64,000 bases of DNA. Origin: Sulfobacillus benefaciens (GTDB lineage Bacteria; Bacillota; Sulfobacillia; Sulfobacillales; Sulfobacillaceae). Positions 17,068-26,465 of this stretch are shown here, piece by piece (the first letter of the stretch is position 1; every line of letters starts with the position of its first letter). The stretch lies in contig PXYW01000003.1 in assembly GCA_003023695.1 (NCBI GenBank), positions 1 through 64,000 on the forward strand. The letters run 5' to 3'. The position numbers and the translations under genes were made by a program. The notes beneath the pieces are model-generated. The model had not been told where the DNA came from, made no database searches, and saw nothing but the letters and a program-made list of their open reading frames with translations.

Positions 17068-18826
17068 AACCTCCGGCAGCCCACTTCGAGAGTTGATGAT
17101 TTATGCCAAGCCGTACCGGATCCTGTTCATTGGAATCGTTGGATTGGTAGTGGTCTACAACTTAACCCAAGTCATTCAGCCGTATCTAGTAAAAGTTGCC
17201 ATTGACCGTTACCTGCTAGTTCGCCATGCACACTTGGCTCCCATTGCCGAAATTGGCCTTGCCTATCTGATAATTACGTTAATAGGGCTGGTCGCTAACT
17301 TATTTCAAACCCGACTGGTAGCGTCTGCAGGACAAAAAATCGTCCGGCAAATTCGCATCGACTTGTTTACCCATATTGAATCTTTGTCGATGAAATATTT
17401 TGAGACCCATGATACCGGCCGTCTATTAACTAATGTATCCAGTGACACTACCCGAATTAGTCAATTCTTTACCCAATTTTTGTTAAGTGTAATTCGTGAC
17501 GGACTTACCATTGTATTGGTAATGGGCGCCATGTTAATCCTTAATTGGAAACTCGGGCTTATGGCCGCTATTGTAGTGCCCATAATTGTTGTCATTTCAT
17601 CCGCTTTCCGCCCACACTTAAGGAAAAGTTACAACACAACACGTTCCCGATTGTCCCGACTCATTGGTTTTGTTGCCGAAAATCTTACTGGAATGCGCAT
17701 TGTGCAGGTGTTTCATCAAGAGCAAAAGCAACTTCAAGCTTTTAATAACTTAAATTATCCGTATCAAGAGGCCAGCATAGCCGAATATAAATGGGATATC
17801 TTGTTTAACAGAAGCTTCGATCTGTTGGGCAACCTAGCAGTAGCCTTTGTAGCTTGGCTAGGCGGCCTTGCCGTAATGCACCATACGATTCAGTTAGGTG
17901 TCCTTTATGCCTTCATCTCGTATATCCAACAATTTTTCTCCCCAATAAATTCCTTGACCCAAAACTGGAACACCTTGCAATCTTCCATGATCTCTGCGGA
18001 ACGCGTCAGCAATGTGCTGGCCACCCCACCTGCCCTCTCTGACCCCCAAAATCCTATCATTCCCGATCCCACCAGTCCGGGCGCGATTACTTTCGAACAC
18101 GTAGGATTTTACTATGACCCGGCTCAGCCCGTGCTGCAAAATATCAGCTTTTCGGTAAAGCCCGGGCAATTTATCGGCATTGCGGGGGAAACCGGCGCAG
18201 GCAAAAGTACACTAATTAGCTTGCTAGGGCGATTCTATGATGTGGTCGAGGGTAAAATCCAGGTCGACGGAATTGACATTCGAGACATGCGGCAAGCCGA
18301 TCTACACCAATTAATTGCTGTCGTGCAACAAGAAGTCCACTTGTATTCCGGTACTATTGCCGACAATATTCGATTGTTTCGCGATGATATCACCATGGAG
18401 CAGATTGAAGCTGCAGCGATTGCCACCGGTGCAGATACCTTCATCCGCAATTTGCCTAATGGTTACCATACGTGGCTAACCCCTAGGGGTTCCAACTTAT
18501 CGGCTGGCCAGCGCCAACTCCTGGCTTTCGCCCGCACTGTCGTGTTAAATCCAAAGATTTTAGTCTTAGATGAGGCCACGGCCAATATTGATGCGGTAAC
18601 CGAATTGGCCGTTCAGGCGGGGCTCATGGAGATTGCCAGCAACCGCACCACCATTGTCATTGCTCATCGCCTATCCACAATTCGCCATGCCGACTGCATC
18701 TATGTGATGGCCAATGGCCACATCGTGGAGCATGGCTCTCATGAACAGTTGCTGGCCTTACGCGGCCATTACAGCGAGATGATCCAAAAAGCCTCGCTCA
18801 CCGATCAAAGTGAGCAATTTGCTTGA
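17060..18826 (+). CDS. ABC exporter half-transporter with intact catalytic glutamate (subunit 2)
   Basis: 588 residues: exporter membrane domain and ATPase domain. Walker A is GETGAGKST and Walker B is ILVLDEATANID, so the catalytic glutamate is kept. The signature is LSAGQRQL instead of LSGGQ. The asymmetric pattern is complementary to subunit 1, leaving one full and one degenerate ATP site in the dimer. The start is TTG at 17060-17062 with AAGGAGG eight bases upstream. The frame is open further 5' inside subunit 1, but no ribosome site lies there. The gene ends four bases from the convergent ATPase gene. Confidence 0.9.
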   Translation: MAKTSGSPLRELMIYAKPYRILFIGIVGLVVVYNLTQVIQPYLVKVAIDRYLLVRHAHLAPIAEIGLAYLIITLIGLVANLFQTRLVASAGQKIVRQIRIDLFTHIESLSMKYFETHDTGRLLTNVSSDTTRISQFFTQFLLSVIRDGLTIVLVMGAMLILNWKLGLMAAIVVPIIVVISSAFRPHLRKSYNTTRSRLSRLIGFVAENLTGMRIVQVFHQEQKQLQAFNNLNYPYQEASIAEYKWDILFNRSFDLLGNLAVAFVAWLGGLAVMHHTIQLGVLYAFISYIQQFFSPINSLTQNWNTLQSSMISAERVSNVLATPPALSDPQNPIIPDPTSPGAITFEHVGFYYDPAQPVLQNISFSVKPGQFIGIAGETGAGKSTLISLLGRFYDVVEGKIQVDGIDIRDMRQADLHQLIAVVQQEVHLYSGTIADNIRLFRDDITMEQIEAAAIATGADTFIRNLPNGYHTWLTPRGSNLSAGQRQLLAFARTVVLNPKILVLDEATANIDAVTELAVQAGLMEIASNRTTIVIAHRLSTIRHADCIYVMANGHIVEHGSHEQLLALRGHYSEMIQKASLTDQSEQFA

Positions 18827-18830
18827 ACCA

Positions 18831-19592
18831 CTAATCCGACTCGTCCTCACGAAAGAGCTCAGCCAACATTCGCGGCCGAGAATCCATAAACTGGCGTGTA
18901 ATCCGGTAGGCTAAGGTATCCTCGTAATTCACTGCCTTGAACGGATGATAATCAAAGTCAAAAATGGTGCAATCGGGATATGCCAACAAAATGGGCGAAT
19001 GCGTCGCAATAATACACTGGACCTGACCCGACAAGACCCATTGATGAATAATCCTGAGCAAAGCCATCTGTCCGGTGGGCGATAAAGCCGCCTCAGGTTC
19101 GTCGAACAAATACAACGAAGGCTGGCGCGCAGCAAGCCTATGGGTAAACAACGCCAAAAAAGCCTCACCATGGGATTTGTGATGCAAAGATGCGCCTCCG
19201 TAAGGGCGGAAAACCTCCTCCGCCGAAACGTAATCTTGTTGCGCCATTTCCTCAAGGTAGGTTGCAAACTGGTAAAAACTTTCTGCACGAAAGAAAAACC
19301 CATGTTGCGGCTTTATGCTCCAACTAAGGTTAAGCGACTTTGTTAACTCTGATTCCGAGTGAGCCGAAGCAAATTGGTGATTGCGATTGCCACCTTCGGG
19401 GTTAAATCCGCATCCTATCGCGATGGCTTCCAATAGGGTCGATTTGCCCGATCCGTTATCCCCTACGAAGAAGGTCACCGGCTTTATGAGGTCAATTTCC
19501 TTCAAGCTTTGAAACGCTGGCAACGCCCAGGGATAAATCTTCTGTTCTCCCGTACGCCAGCGAATCTGCCTTAAAAACACACCGGAGGGCAT
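18831..19592 (-). CDS. ABC/AAA-type ATPase of the COG3910 kind
   Basis: A 253-residue single-domain ATPase. Walker A is VGDNGSGKSTLLEAIA at about residues 42-57, the signature-like region is SHGEAFLALF, Walker B is LYLFDEPEAALSP, and the switch histidine is IIATHSPILLAYP. This is the pattern of predicted ATPases related to the OLD and SMC/RecF group, with no transport domain. Role unknown: DNA repair or defence functions have been suggested for relatives. It lies 18 bases downstream of the amidohydrolase and is probably co-transcribed with it. AAGGAATCC precedes the ATG. Confidence 0.75.
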   Translation of the reverse strand: MPSGVFLRQIRWRTGEQKIYPWALPAFQSLKEIDLIKPVTFFVGDNGSGKSTLLEAIAIGCGFNPEGGNRNHQFASAHSESELTKSLNLSWSIKPQHGFFFRAESFYQFATYLEEMAQQDYVSAEEVFRPYGGASLHHKSHGEAFLALFTHRLAARQPSLYLFDEPEAALSPTGQMALLRIIHQWVLSGQVQCIIATHSPILLAYPDCTIFDFDYHPFKAVNYEDTLAYRITRQFMDSRPRMLAELFREDESD

Positions 19593-19609
19593 ATCTTGGA
19601 TTCCTTATC

Positions 19610-20842
19610 TTACCGGGCGATCTTGTTTGTGATAAAATTGCCGTTTTGCACTATTAAAGCAATGTTGTCTAATTCTTGCAAGCTTTCAATGCGGTCGAGT
19701 GGGTTCTGACGTACTAAAACAAAATCTGCCCACTTGCCCGGTTCCAGACTACCCATATTGGCGCCCCATCCAATACAGTCCGCCGCTGTTTTGGTTGATG
19801 CGATGATCGCCTCCATGGGACTCATACCAACATCACACAGGAGTTCTAATTCGCGTAAATTAGTGCCGTGAATCCCCACCCCAGCATCGGTCCCCATGGC
19901 GATCTTGACACCAGCCCTATAAGCCCGTGCAATGCTTTCACGATGAATTTCTACCACTTCCTTAGCCTTTTCCACAAATGACTTCATTACTCCCTGTGAC
20001 TCGGCGAGTTCAATCACTGACATTGGTGCATGTAACGTGGGCACCAGATAAGTCCCATGTTCCAGCATTAGTTCAATGGCTTCGTCATCTAAATAAATTC
20101 CGTGTTCAATCGAACGAAATCCCGCACGAATCGCATTTTTAATCCCGTTCGCTCCTTGGGCATGTGCCATTGCTGGCGTATTGCCATGATAGCGGCCTTC
20201 TTGCACCACTATTTGCAATTCTTCAGGAGAAAATTGGGTGTGAGAAGGATGGTCAGCCGTGGATAACACCCCCCCGGTGGTTGCGACCTTAATCACATCG
20301 GCACCTTCCCGTAACACTTGACGCACCGTTTTTCGCACCTCGTCAGGGCCATCGCATACGGCACTCATCGCCATGAGCGGAGTCACCGAACCCAGAGCTG
20401 GATAAAACTCATCCCCATGTCCACCGGTGGTGGACAAGATCTTAACCGCAATCTTCATCCGTGGTGCCTCTATCAATCCCGCCAGTTGTGCTTGCCGAAA
20501 GCCCATATCAGCGCCGCCCGCATCGCGCACAGCGGTGATCCCAGAATAGAGGGTGCTCTCAGCATTTTTTATTGCCTGAATGACCAGTAGCGAGGGCGGC
20601 GTCATTAAAGACGATTCCAACCCGATTCCATTCGAATAAAAATGGACATGACAATCAATGAATCCTGGCAATAAATATCCACCTTGCCCATCAACAATGG
20701 TGGTGTTCGGTGGCACCGAAATTGCCGATTCCATACCCACGTCGGTGATTTTCCCGTTATCCCACAAAATTGCCGCCTGTGGTATCGGCGGGGACCCTAC
20801 TCCATCTATCAAGATTACGTTGCGCAGTAATGTACTACCCAA
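19610..20842 (-). CDS. Metal-dependent amidohydrolase, imidazolonepropionase/prolidase-like
   Basis: About 410 residues of the amidohydrolase superfamily. Metal and active-site residues are visible: HVH in GFIDCHVHFYS, the bridging lysine in GADVIKVATTGG, histidines in AMAHAQG and SIEHGIYLDD, and the aspartate in AMGTDAGVG. The family includes Xaa-Pro dipeptidases of the Sgx9260 type and other cytosolic peptidases or deaminases. The start is put at a TTG (20840-20842) behind AAAGGA; an ATG seven codons upstream (20861-20863) has no ribosome site. A TATGATAAT-like -10 lies close upstream. Exact substrate unknown, but a dipeptide fits the proteolytic neighbourhood. Confidence 0.8.
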   Translation of the reverse strand: MGSTLLRNVILIDGVGSPPIPQAAILWDNGKITDVGMESAISVPPNTTIVDGQGGYLLPGFIDCHVHFYSNGIGLESSLMTPPSLLVIQAIKNAESTLYSGITAVRDAGGADMGFRQAQLAGLIEAPRMKIAVKILSTTGGHGDEFYPALGSVTPLMAMSAVCDGPDEVRKTVRQVLREGADVIKVATTGGVLSTADHPSHTQFSPEELQIVVQEGRYHGNTPAMAHAQGANGIKNAIRAGFRSIEHGIYLDDEAIELMLEHGTYLVPTLHAPMSVIELAESQGVMKSFVEKAKEVVEIHRESIARAYRAGVKIAMGTDAGVGIHGTNLRELELLCDVGMSPMEAIIASTKTAADCIGWGANMGSLEPGKWADFVLVRQNPLDRIESLQELDNIALIVQNGNFITNKIAR

Positions 20843-21053
20843 GCAACCCCATCCTTTCGCCATCAAAATGGTTTGACATTATCATACCGCATTTAGTCGA
20901 TACCTCAGACTGTACCTTGCCATATTAGGACATCAAGTTGCATTGCGGTGAATTGGTCGGCGTACAAGCCACGGCATCCACCGATCAAAAAGCCGCCTGG
21001 TGAGGTTCCATTGCCACTATTAACGTTATACTTGTGAGTGAGGAGGCTCTGCC

Positions 21054-21269
21054 ATGAAAGTCACCCTGACCGCAAAAGTACAGTGGCACCCGCCAACCAC
21101 CAGACTCCAACAGGTTGTTGGCGCCTGTCTTCCCCCACCGTCGGATTTACCAGCCCCAGTGCGGCCATTGATCAAGGCGGAGATTTTCCGTGACAAGATG
21201 GTAACCGGCAGTGGTCATTTCTGGACACGCACGTCGCTCGCCTTCACGATTCAGAGGCGGACGCTATGA
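21054..21269 (+). pseudogene. Short leader ORF resembling the N-terminus of an IS605-type TnpB
   Basis: A 71-codon frame with a strong GAGGAGG seven to eight bases before its ATG. The first 17 residues, starting MKVTLTAKVQWHPP, look like the beginning of TnpB/OrfB proteins; the rest does not. Its stop codon overlaps the ATG of the hydrolase by four bases, so it translationally couples to that gene. I read it as a transposase stump whose expression signals now drive a neighbour. The TnpB similarity is from memory, and a real small protein is the alternative. Confidence 0.45.
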
Positions 21270-22072
21270 TGGTGCAACTGAAGAATGTGCCGATTTACTT
21301 GCGTGACTTAGGTCATGGCCCTCAGGTGCTGTTGTTCCTCCATGGTTGGGCCATGTCATCGGAAAGCTGGAATGCTATCTTGCCTTACTTTGACCTGTCT
21401 CGTTACCGATTGCTGATGCCTGACGTCAGAGGATTTGCCCGGTCCGGAACGCCCCTTAAAGGATACCACATTGACGACTACATGCGAGATAGTGTTCGAC
21501 TGCTGCGCCACGTGCAGGTGAAAAAGGTCACCTTGATTGGACACTCCTTTGGTGGCACCGGCGCCTTATATTTCGCATCCCGCATGCCTCACCTGGTCCA
21601 TCGTGTAGCAGTATTTGCCACCATACCCGGTGCTGCCTCCAGACTGGTCGATCTCCAAACACGCCAGCAATTTTCCCAATTGTTATCACTCGTGCAGCGC
21701 ACTCGGCCAACGCGTTTAAGCCGTCTGCTTCTCCGTATTTGGCGCCAGGCGTTTGCCCAACCGCCAAGTTTGGCTATTCGCCTGGCACAAGAAGAAGCCG
21801 TTGCACATGCAGTACCCCATGCCATCGAAGCAACCCTGCACACAATTCTCGACACAGATATCACTGCATGGCTTTCGCATATCAAAGCACAGGTGTTAGT
21901 CATCCGAGGCAGTGAGGACCCGATGCTGCACGAACGCACAGATCCCCTCGCCACCATTCCCCATTGCCAACGAGTTCTCATCCCGGGCAGCGGTCATTAT
22001 CCACAAATCGAAAAACCTGACCTAGTCTGGCAACACTTGTCAAAATTTCTCGTAGAACAACCATTGACCTAG
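21266..22072 (+). CDS. Alpha/beta hydrolase
   Basis: A 268-residue alpha/beta-fold hydrolase. The oxyanion loop is in LFLHGWAMSSESW, the nucleophile serine in LIGHSFGGTGAL, the acid in VLVIRGSEDPM and the histidine in IPGSGHYPQIEKPD. This is the full Ser-Asp-His triad of the esterase/haloperoxidase-like group; no signal peptide is seen. The ATG overlaps the stop of the small upstream frame. The gene abuts the convergent acyltransferase gene with no base between the stop codons. Substrate unknown. Confidence 0.85.
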   Translation: MMVQLKNVPIYLRDLGHGPQVLLFLHGWAMSSESWNAILPYFDLSRYRLLMPDVRGFARSGTPLKGYHIDDYMRDSVRLLRHVQVKKVTLIGHSFGGTGALYFASRMPHLVHRVAVFATIPGAASRLVDLQTRQQFSQLLSLVQRTRPTRLSRLLLRIWRQAFAQPPSLAIRLAQEEAVAHAVPHAIEATLHTILDTDITAWLSHIKAQVLVIRGSEDPMLHERTDPLATIPHCQRVLIPGSGHYPQIEKPDLVWQHLSKFLVEQPLT

Positions 22073-23206
22073 TTAGCTTTCCACGGGTGCCATCTTCCCT
22101 AGCGCCACCTCTTCCCGCACCAGGTAGGCGGCACGGCCAATAATCCAAGGACTCAACCGAGTTCTCCCAATCAACCCAATGATTTGGTAGGTAATAGTCA
22201 CTACCAATGTCACGGTCGAAGCGTCTAACAGCCAAGGATTCATCGCGCTATGCAGCAACCCCCACCCATACATCAATCCCGCTAAAATCATTGGGTGCAA
22301 GAGATAGATTCCAAATGATCGATCCGATATCCTCTCAATTAAGCTAAAATGGGACAGCAAGCGATGGGCATGCTGTTCCATCACAAGACCCCAAGCAACC
22401 AAATTCAAGAACAGCGTCGACGCAAACAGTATGGTACTGGGTTGTAGCACCGCATCCGCAAAATTTACACTGCCAGTCATATGCTCTTGGAACACGTAAG
22501 TCAGAGCCGAAAGCAACCCGGCTCCTAGCAACCCAACCCCTAATTTTCGGGTATGCCGCAACAGCCAAGCCGAAACCTGCGGCCAATGCACCGCTACTAC
22601 TCCCCCTAACACAAAATACCAAGCGTAGGTCCACACTTCCACTCCTGTGTAGCGATTGATGCCCAGACCTGAACCGTGCAACACATACTGATCATAGGTC
22701 ATGAGCAAGACTTCAAATATCAAAGCCGATCCTAAAACCCGCCAGGGAAATCGTCGTGCCCAATGCATTAACCCTAAAAACAACGGAAACGCCAAATAGA
22801 ATTGCATAGTAATCAACAAATAATACAAATGAAACCAGGCAGATCCAGTGGGCAATGATTTCAGCCACGCCAACACATATCCTGACAACGGCCACAGCGG
22901 GACCTTAAGAGCGATATATAGGGCACTCCAAATCAAATACGGAAACAACACCAACCGATAGCGCTTGCTCCAAAAGCGTGCCCATTGTGGCGGCCTATCA
23001 ATCACAGAATATGTGAGCACGAATCCAGTAAGCGCCATGAAGGCCTCCCGGGTAAAGTGCAGCCAGTTTAATACGAGCCCAGCCGCAAAGGAACTACTAC
23101 CGCCTGCTGTGTACCAAGTGGAATGCACGGCGACCACCGAAACAATAGTCACAGCCCGCACCAAATCCATTGATTTTACGTGGGGTTTTTTCACCGCAAC
23201 ACTCAC
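22073..23206 (-). CDS. Acyltransferase 3 family integral membrane protein
   Basis: 377 residues with about ten hydrophobic helices. The N-terminal KSMDLVRAVTIVSVVAVHST carries the R-x10-H pattern of acyltransferase 3 enzymes (OafA/WecH group), which move acyl groups onto sugars, lipids or other acceptors at the membrane. RFWSKRYRLVLFPYLIWS is also typical. It overlaps the CoA ligase gene by four bases, so it may use the acyl-CoA that enzyme makes. Acceptor unknown. Confidence 0.85.
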   Translation of the reverse strand: MSVAVKKPHVKSMDLVRAVTIVSVVAVHSTWYTAGGSSSFAAGLVLNWLHFTREAFMALTGFVLTYSVIDRPPQWARFWSKRYRLVLFPYLIWSALYIALKVPLWPLSGYVLAWLKSLPTGSAWFHLYYLLITMQFYLAFPLFLGLMHWARRFPWRVLGSALIFEVLLMTYDQYVLHGSGLGINRYTGVEVWTYAWYFVLGGVVAVHWPQVSAWLLRHTRKLGVGLLGAGLLSALTYVFQEHMTGSVNFADAVLQPSTILFASTLFLNLVAWGLVMEQHAHRLLSHFSLIERISDRSFGIYLLHPMILAGLMYGWGLLHSAMNPWLLDASTVTLVVTITYQIIGLIGRTRLSPWIIGRAAYLVREEVALGKMAPVES

Positions 23207-24660
23207 GATAGCACCTCACTTTGCGCAATTTGCTGGGTTAGGATTCGCCGTTTCACTTTCCCTGTAGAACCGGTGGGCAAGGTCGAGACAGTAATCACCT
23301 GGCTAGGCACTTTGTGTCCAGCCAACATCTCTGCCGCAAATTTTTTCACGCGATTAGCCAATACTGCAGTAGATTCCCCCGTTTCCGCTACCACACAGGC
23401 GACTACTTCTTCGCCTAGTATTGGGTGAGGCGACCCTACCACAGTACAATCCACGATTCCTGGTATCCGCCTAATGACTTCCTCGACTTCCCTAGGAAAA
23501 ACCTTTTCTCCTCCACGGTTGATCACTTCCCGCTGTCTTCCCTTAAGAAAGACAAACCCATCCTGATCTATGCTCCCCACATCACCCGTGCCGTACCAAC
23601 CATCGTGCATTTTCTCCTGTGCCCACTTATTAGCACCCCAATGCGGATCAATCACCGATGGACCTTTGATTTCAATGACCCCCGTTTTACCCGGAGGCAA
23701 GACGGCACCATTGTCGTCACAAACCCGCAATTGAATTCCGCGGGGTTTCCCCACTGACCCCACCCGATTGTCCTGGACACCGTTGGCAGCCACTTGACTT
23801 GCAGCCTCCGACAAACCATACGTTTCTGTGATTTCCAATCCCCAGCGATGAAGCCACTTTTCTCGTACCACACTTGGCAACGCCATAGAGGCAGACCTAA
23901 TTAAGCGGACCCTTCTTATGTCCTCCGGTTCTGTGGCATCTTGTGCGACTATCGCTAAAATCGACGGCACTGCGTTGATCCAAGTTGCCTTATATTTTTG
24001 GATATGGTCCCAAAATAAGGAACGCCGAAATCTCCGAGGAATCACTACCGTGCTGCCAGCTAAGAAACTAGCCAATACCGCCACTACTTCCGCGTTAATA
24101 TGAAAGAGCGGCAGCGGAGAATATCCAACATCTTCGGTCATCAAACCATGTACGCCAGATACTTGTTCTGCCGTATGCAATAACGCCGATGTCTTAATAG
24201 CCACGGGTTTGGGCTCTCCGCTCGTACCAGAAGTCCACAGCACTACGCCGCCACCGGGGTATCGTTGCTCACGTGATCCCGGGGTCATCGCGACGGCCGT
24301 CCACGGCTTTAGCTGCCATTGCCCCTGATCCTGAGCCAGATACCATCGGGCACCAACCTGAGTAAACGCGGACGTCGCCTCAGCCCAAGGAGAATCACCA
24401 GCAATAGGCACGGGCACTGCGTTTAGGCTCAACAACGCAAACCATGCGGGAATAAATCCCATGGCAGACCGCACGGGGAGCCCCACCCGGTCTCCTTCGC
24501 GAACGCCTTTTTTCCGCAGTTGTTCGCCATACTGAACTACCCCCTGATGAAAATCCTTGTAGGAAGTACTGCAATTCGGTTGTTCTGGATCAATGAGGAA
24601 ATGATGGTGGCCGAGCGCATTGGCTCTTTCTTCTAACAGGTCAAGCAGCATTGGTGTCAC
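23203..24660 (-). CDS. AMP-dependent acyl-CoA synthetase/ligase
   Basis: About 485 residues of the ANL superfamily, forming an acyl-AMP and then a thioester. Motifs: phosphate loop VVLWTSGTSGEPKPVAI, A5-like ETYGLSEAASQ, A7-like GWYGTGDVGSIDQDG, KGRQREVINRGGEKVFPREV, and a C-terminal lysine in STGKVKRRIL. It is somewhat short for the family. The start is GTG 24658-24660, or the ATG three codons on, both behind AAGGATAGGTG. It lies between an MFS transporter and an acyltransferase, suggesting import, activation and transfer of an organic acid. Substrate not readable. Confidence 0.85.
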   Translation of the reverse strand: MTPMLLDLLEERANALGHHHFLIDPEQPNCSTSYKDFHQGVVQYGEQLRKKGVREGDRVGLPVRSAMGFIPAWFALLSLNAVPVPIAGDSPWAEATSAFTQVGARWYLAQDQGQWQLKPWTAVAMTPGSREQRYPGGGVVLWTSGTSGEPKPVAIKTSALLHTAEQVSGVHGLMTEDVGYSPLPLFHINAEVVAVLASFLAGSTVVIPRRFRRSLFWDHIQKYKATWINAVPSILAIVAQDATEPEDIRRVRLIRSASMALPSVVREKWLHRWGLEITETYGLSEAASQVAANGVQDNRVGSVGKPRGIQLRVCDDNGAVLPPGKTGVIEIKGPSVIDPHWGANKWAQEKMHDGWYGTGDVGSIDQDGFVFLKGRQREVINRGGEKVFPREVEEVIRRIPGIVDCTVVGSPHPILGEEVVACVVAETGESTAVLANRVKKFAAEMLAGHKVPSQVITVSTLPTGSTGKVKRRILTQQIAQSEVLS

Positions 24661-24689
24661 CTATCCTTTTTAGGAATTCGAGATCGCGT

Positions 24690-26045
24690 TCACTGAATTG
24701 GTCGCGCCGCCGATGATACGGGACGATATTCTACAGACTCCAGAATTTGGCCCTTAGTTTCGCGGCCTAGCCAAGCCACCGCAAGAGCCCCAAGCAAGGC
24801 GACTGCCGCCACAAAGTCAAAACTGACCGCAATGCCACCGTTTTCCAGCCATAGGGCCATTAAGTAAGGTGCCAAGGCACCTCCCAAAAATCGTGCCCAG
24901 CCTTCAGCGATCCCCACTCCGGTGGCACGGATAGGCGTAGGATATTGTTCTGCTGCGAAAACCTTCATCGCCGGATCCACGGCAACCCCAAAGAAAGCAA
25001 ATGCCAGCCCAATGACAATCCATCCCGACAAACTATGGGCCAACGGAAAAGCCAACGCCGCAATGGCAGCAAGAAGAGAGAAGCCAACAATCACTGGTTT
25101 TCGACCCCATTTTTCCACTAACCAGGATTCCAGCCACTTGCCGGGAATTGACGCTGCCATAATCAAGGCGGCAAGCCTGTCAACCCACTGAGAGGGCACT
25201 CCTTCTTGATGCAGTATCGTTGGCATAAAAGTCATGATGGCGTAAAACATAAGCAAGATGGCGGGAAAACTAATCCATAGCATAATGCTGCGGTGAATAA
25301 GCCCACGACTGAGTATGTGCTTTCGCGGTTGAGAATCCGACGTGTGCTCAACTTCGCTCTCGATCACTGGGGCTTTACCTGTGGCCAGTTGTACAATCCC
25401 TTGCGCATCTCCGCTCTTACCATGTAGTTCTAGCCATCTGGGAGACTCGGGCAGGTGGCGCGCCAAAAGCCAGGCTAACAGCAGTCCCAAGCCTCCTGCC
25501 CAAAATAGCGGACGCCATCCAGATGCCGATCCCCATAAGGCAATGGTTACCGATGCTGCCAATGGTGCCAAAAAATAACCCACGGACAAAAACCCATCTA
25601 GGATCCCCGCTACCCGTCCACGGGCATGCTTCGGACTAAGTTCCGTCAATAGCGTGTAGGGCAGTGGAAACATTGCACCCAAACCTAATCCAGCCACAAA
25701 TCGCAACACTACAAACCAGTGCCAGTTAGGAGACCAACCCGTGGCTAAGGTGATTAAGGAATACTCAGTTAGGGCAGCTAGCATCACTTTTTTTCGTCCC
25801 CAACGATCCGCTAAACGCCCTGCGGGTGCTACGCCCAACGCAACACCGAGCGTGCCTGAAGCCACAACGAGTCCGGTATCCGATGCAGTGAGATGCCAAA
25901 TTTGGTGCAAAGGAACCAAAACAACCCCGATAAGCCCTATATCGTACGACTCCATCAACCACGCGGCGGCAGCCAAAATTAGCCACACCCACAATTGCCG
26001 ATTCATTTTATTGTTATCCAACTGCGTCCAATCTAGCTTCTGCAT
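24690..26045 (-). CDS. MFS transporter, metabolite:H+ symporter type
   Basis: 451 residues with 12 predicted helices. The loop 2-3 motif is GRLADRWGRKKVM, and RHLPESPRWLELHGKSGDA closes helix 6, as in sugar-porter-like and aromatic-acid symporters. It is the first gene of a minus-strand operon with the CoA ligase (29 bases downstream) and acyltransferase 3, so a carboxylic acid substrate is inferred. The ribosome site before the ATG is weak (GGGATG). Confidence 0.82.
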   Translation of the reverse strand: MQKLDWTQLDNNKMNRQLWVWLILAAAAWLMESYDIGLIGVVLVPLHQIWHLTASDTGLVVASGTLGVALGVAPAGRLADRWGRKKVMLAALTEYSLITLATGWSPNWHWFVVLRFVAGLGLGAMFPLPYTLLTELSPKHARGRVAGILDGFLSVGYFLAPLAASVTIALWGSASGWRPLFWAGGLGLLLAWLLARHLPESPRWLELHGKSGDAQGIVQLATGKAPVIESEVEHTSDSQPRKHILSRGLIHRSIMLWISFPAILLMFYAIMTFMPTILHQEGVPSQWVDRLAALIMAASIPGKWLESWLVEKWGRKPVIVGFSLLAAIAALAFPLAHSLSGWIVIGLAFAFFGVAVDPAMKVFAAEQYPTPIRATGVGIAEGWARFLGGALAPYLMALWLENGGIAVSFDFVAAVALLGALAVAWLGRETKGQILESVEYRPVSSAARPIQ

Positions 26046-26465
26046 TGCTCGACATCCCGCTTTCTGGTCATGTTATCGTAAGCCAGCATAAACGACCAAC
26101 CTGTGCCGAGGCTGTGCAATGGCTGAATCTCTGCTAAACGTTGCCTTAAGGGTTGTTGAACCGGATATTCTTCAGAAAATCTTTGTCCGTTGTTTGGGAT
26201 CAAACATTGCTTGGAGAGATAGCCGCAGTTTATTAGACCCGGTCAAATTTTGTCTTCACGACTGAATTGACCCAGTCAATTGGAGAGCCATGGGAGGCGT
26301 GGGGGTTTTTCGTAGGATCCCGAGCCGTTTTTGCAGACTAGGGGCATCCGGTCTTTTATAGTTTAACGGGGGCGCGAATCAGAGTGTGTTCGTCTAGCGT
26401 CTGCGGCGCCCCCTCAACTGCAAACGCATCCTCGAATAACGGTATCTCGGGCCAGCCATATCTTT
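26046..26465. promoter_or_regulatory. 420-base gap with an operator-like palindrome and a hairpin
   Basis: AATTGAC at 26265-26271 and GTCAATT at 26275-26281 form a perfect inverted repeat around CCA, the form of a repressor operator; it lies about 220 bases upstream of the MFS-ligase-acyltransferase operon. No regulator gene is adjacent. The right end holds the terminator hairpin of the reductase gene (26368-26413). Confidence 0.4.
26368..26413 (-). terminator. GC-rich hairpin downstream of the MDR reductase gene
   Basis: GGGGGCGC (26368-26375) and GCGCCCCC (26406-26413) are a perfect eight-base inverted repeat with a 30-base loop, about 50 bases after the stop of the minus-strand reductase gene. 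No run of T follows, so factor-independent termination is uncertain. Confidence 0.4.

Noticed and set aside
26414-26465. Protein-like minus-strand tail after the reductase gene (EDAFAVEGAPQTLDEH)
   Set aside because: Only about 34 codons, no start, and it overlaps the terminator hairpin; chance or an old C-terminus.
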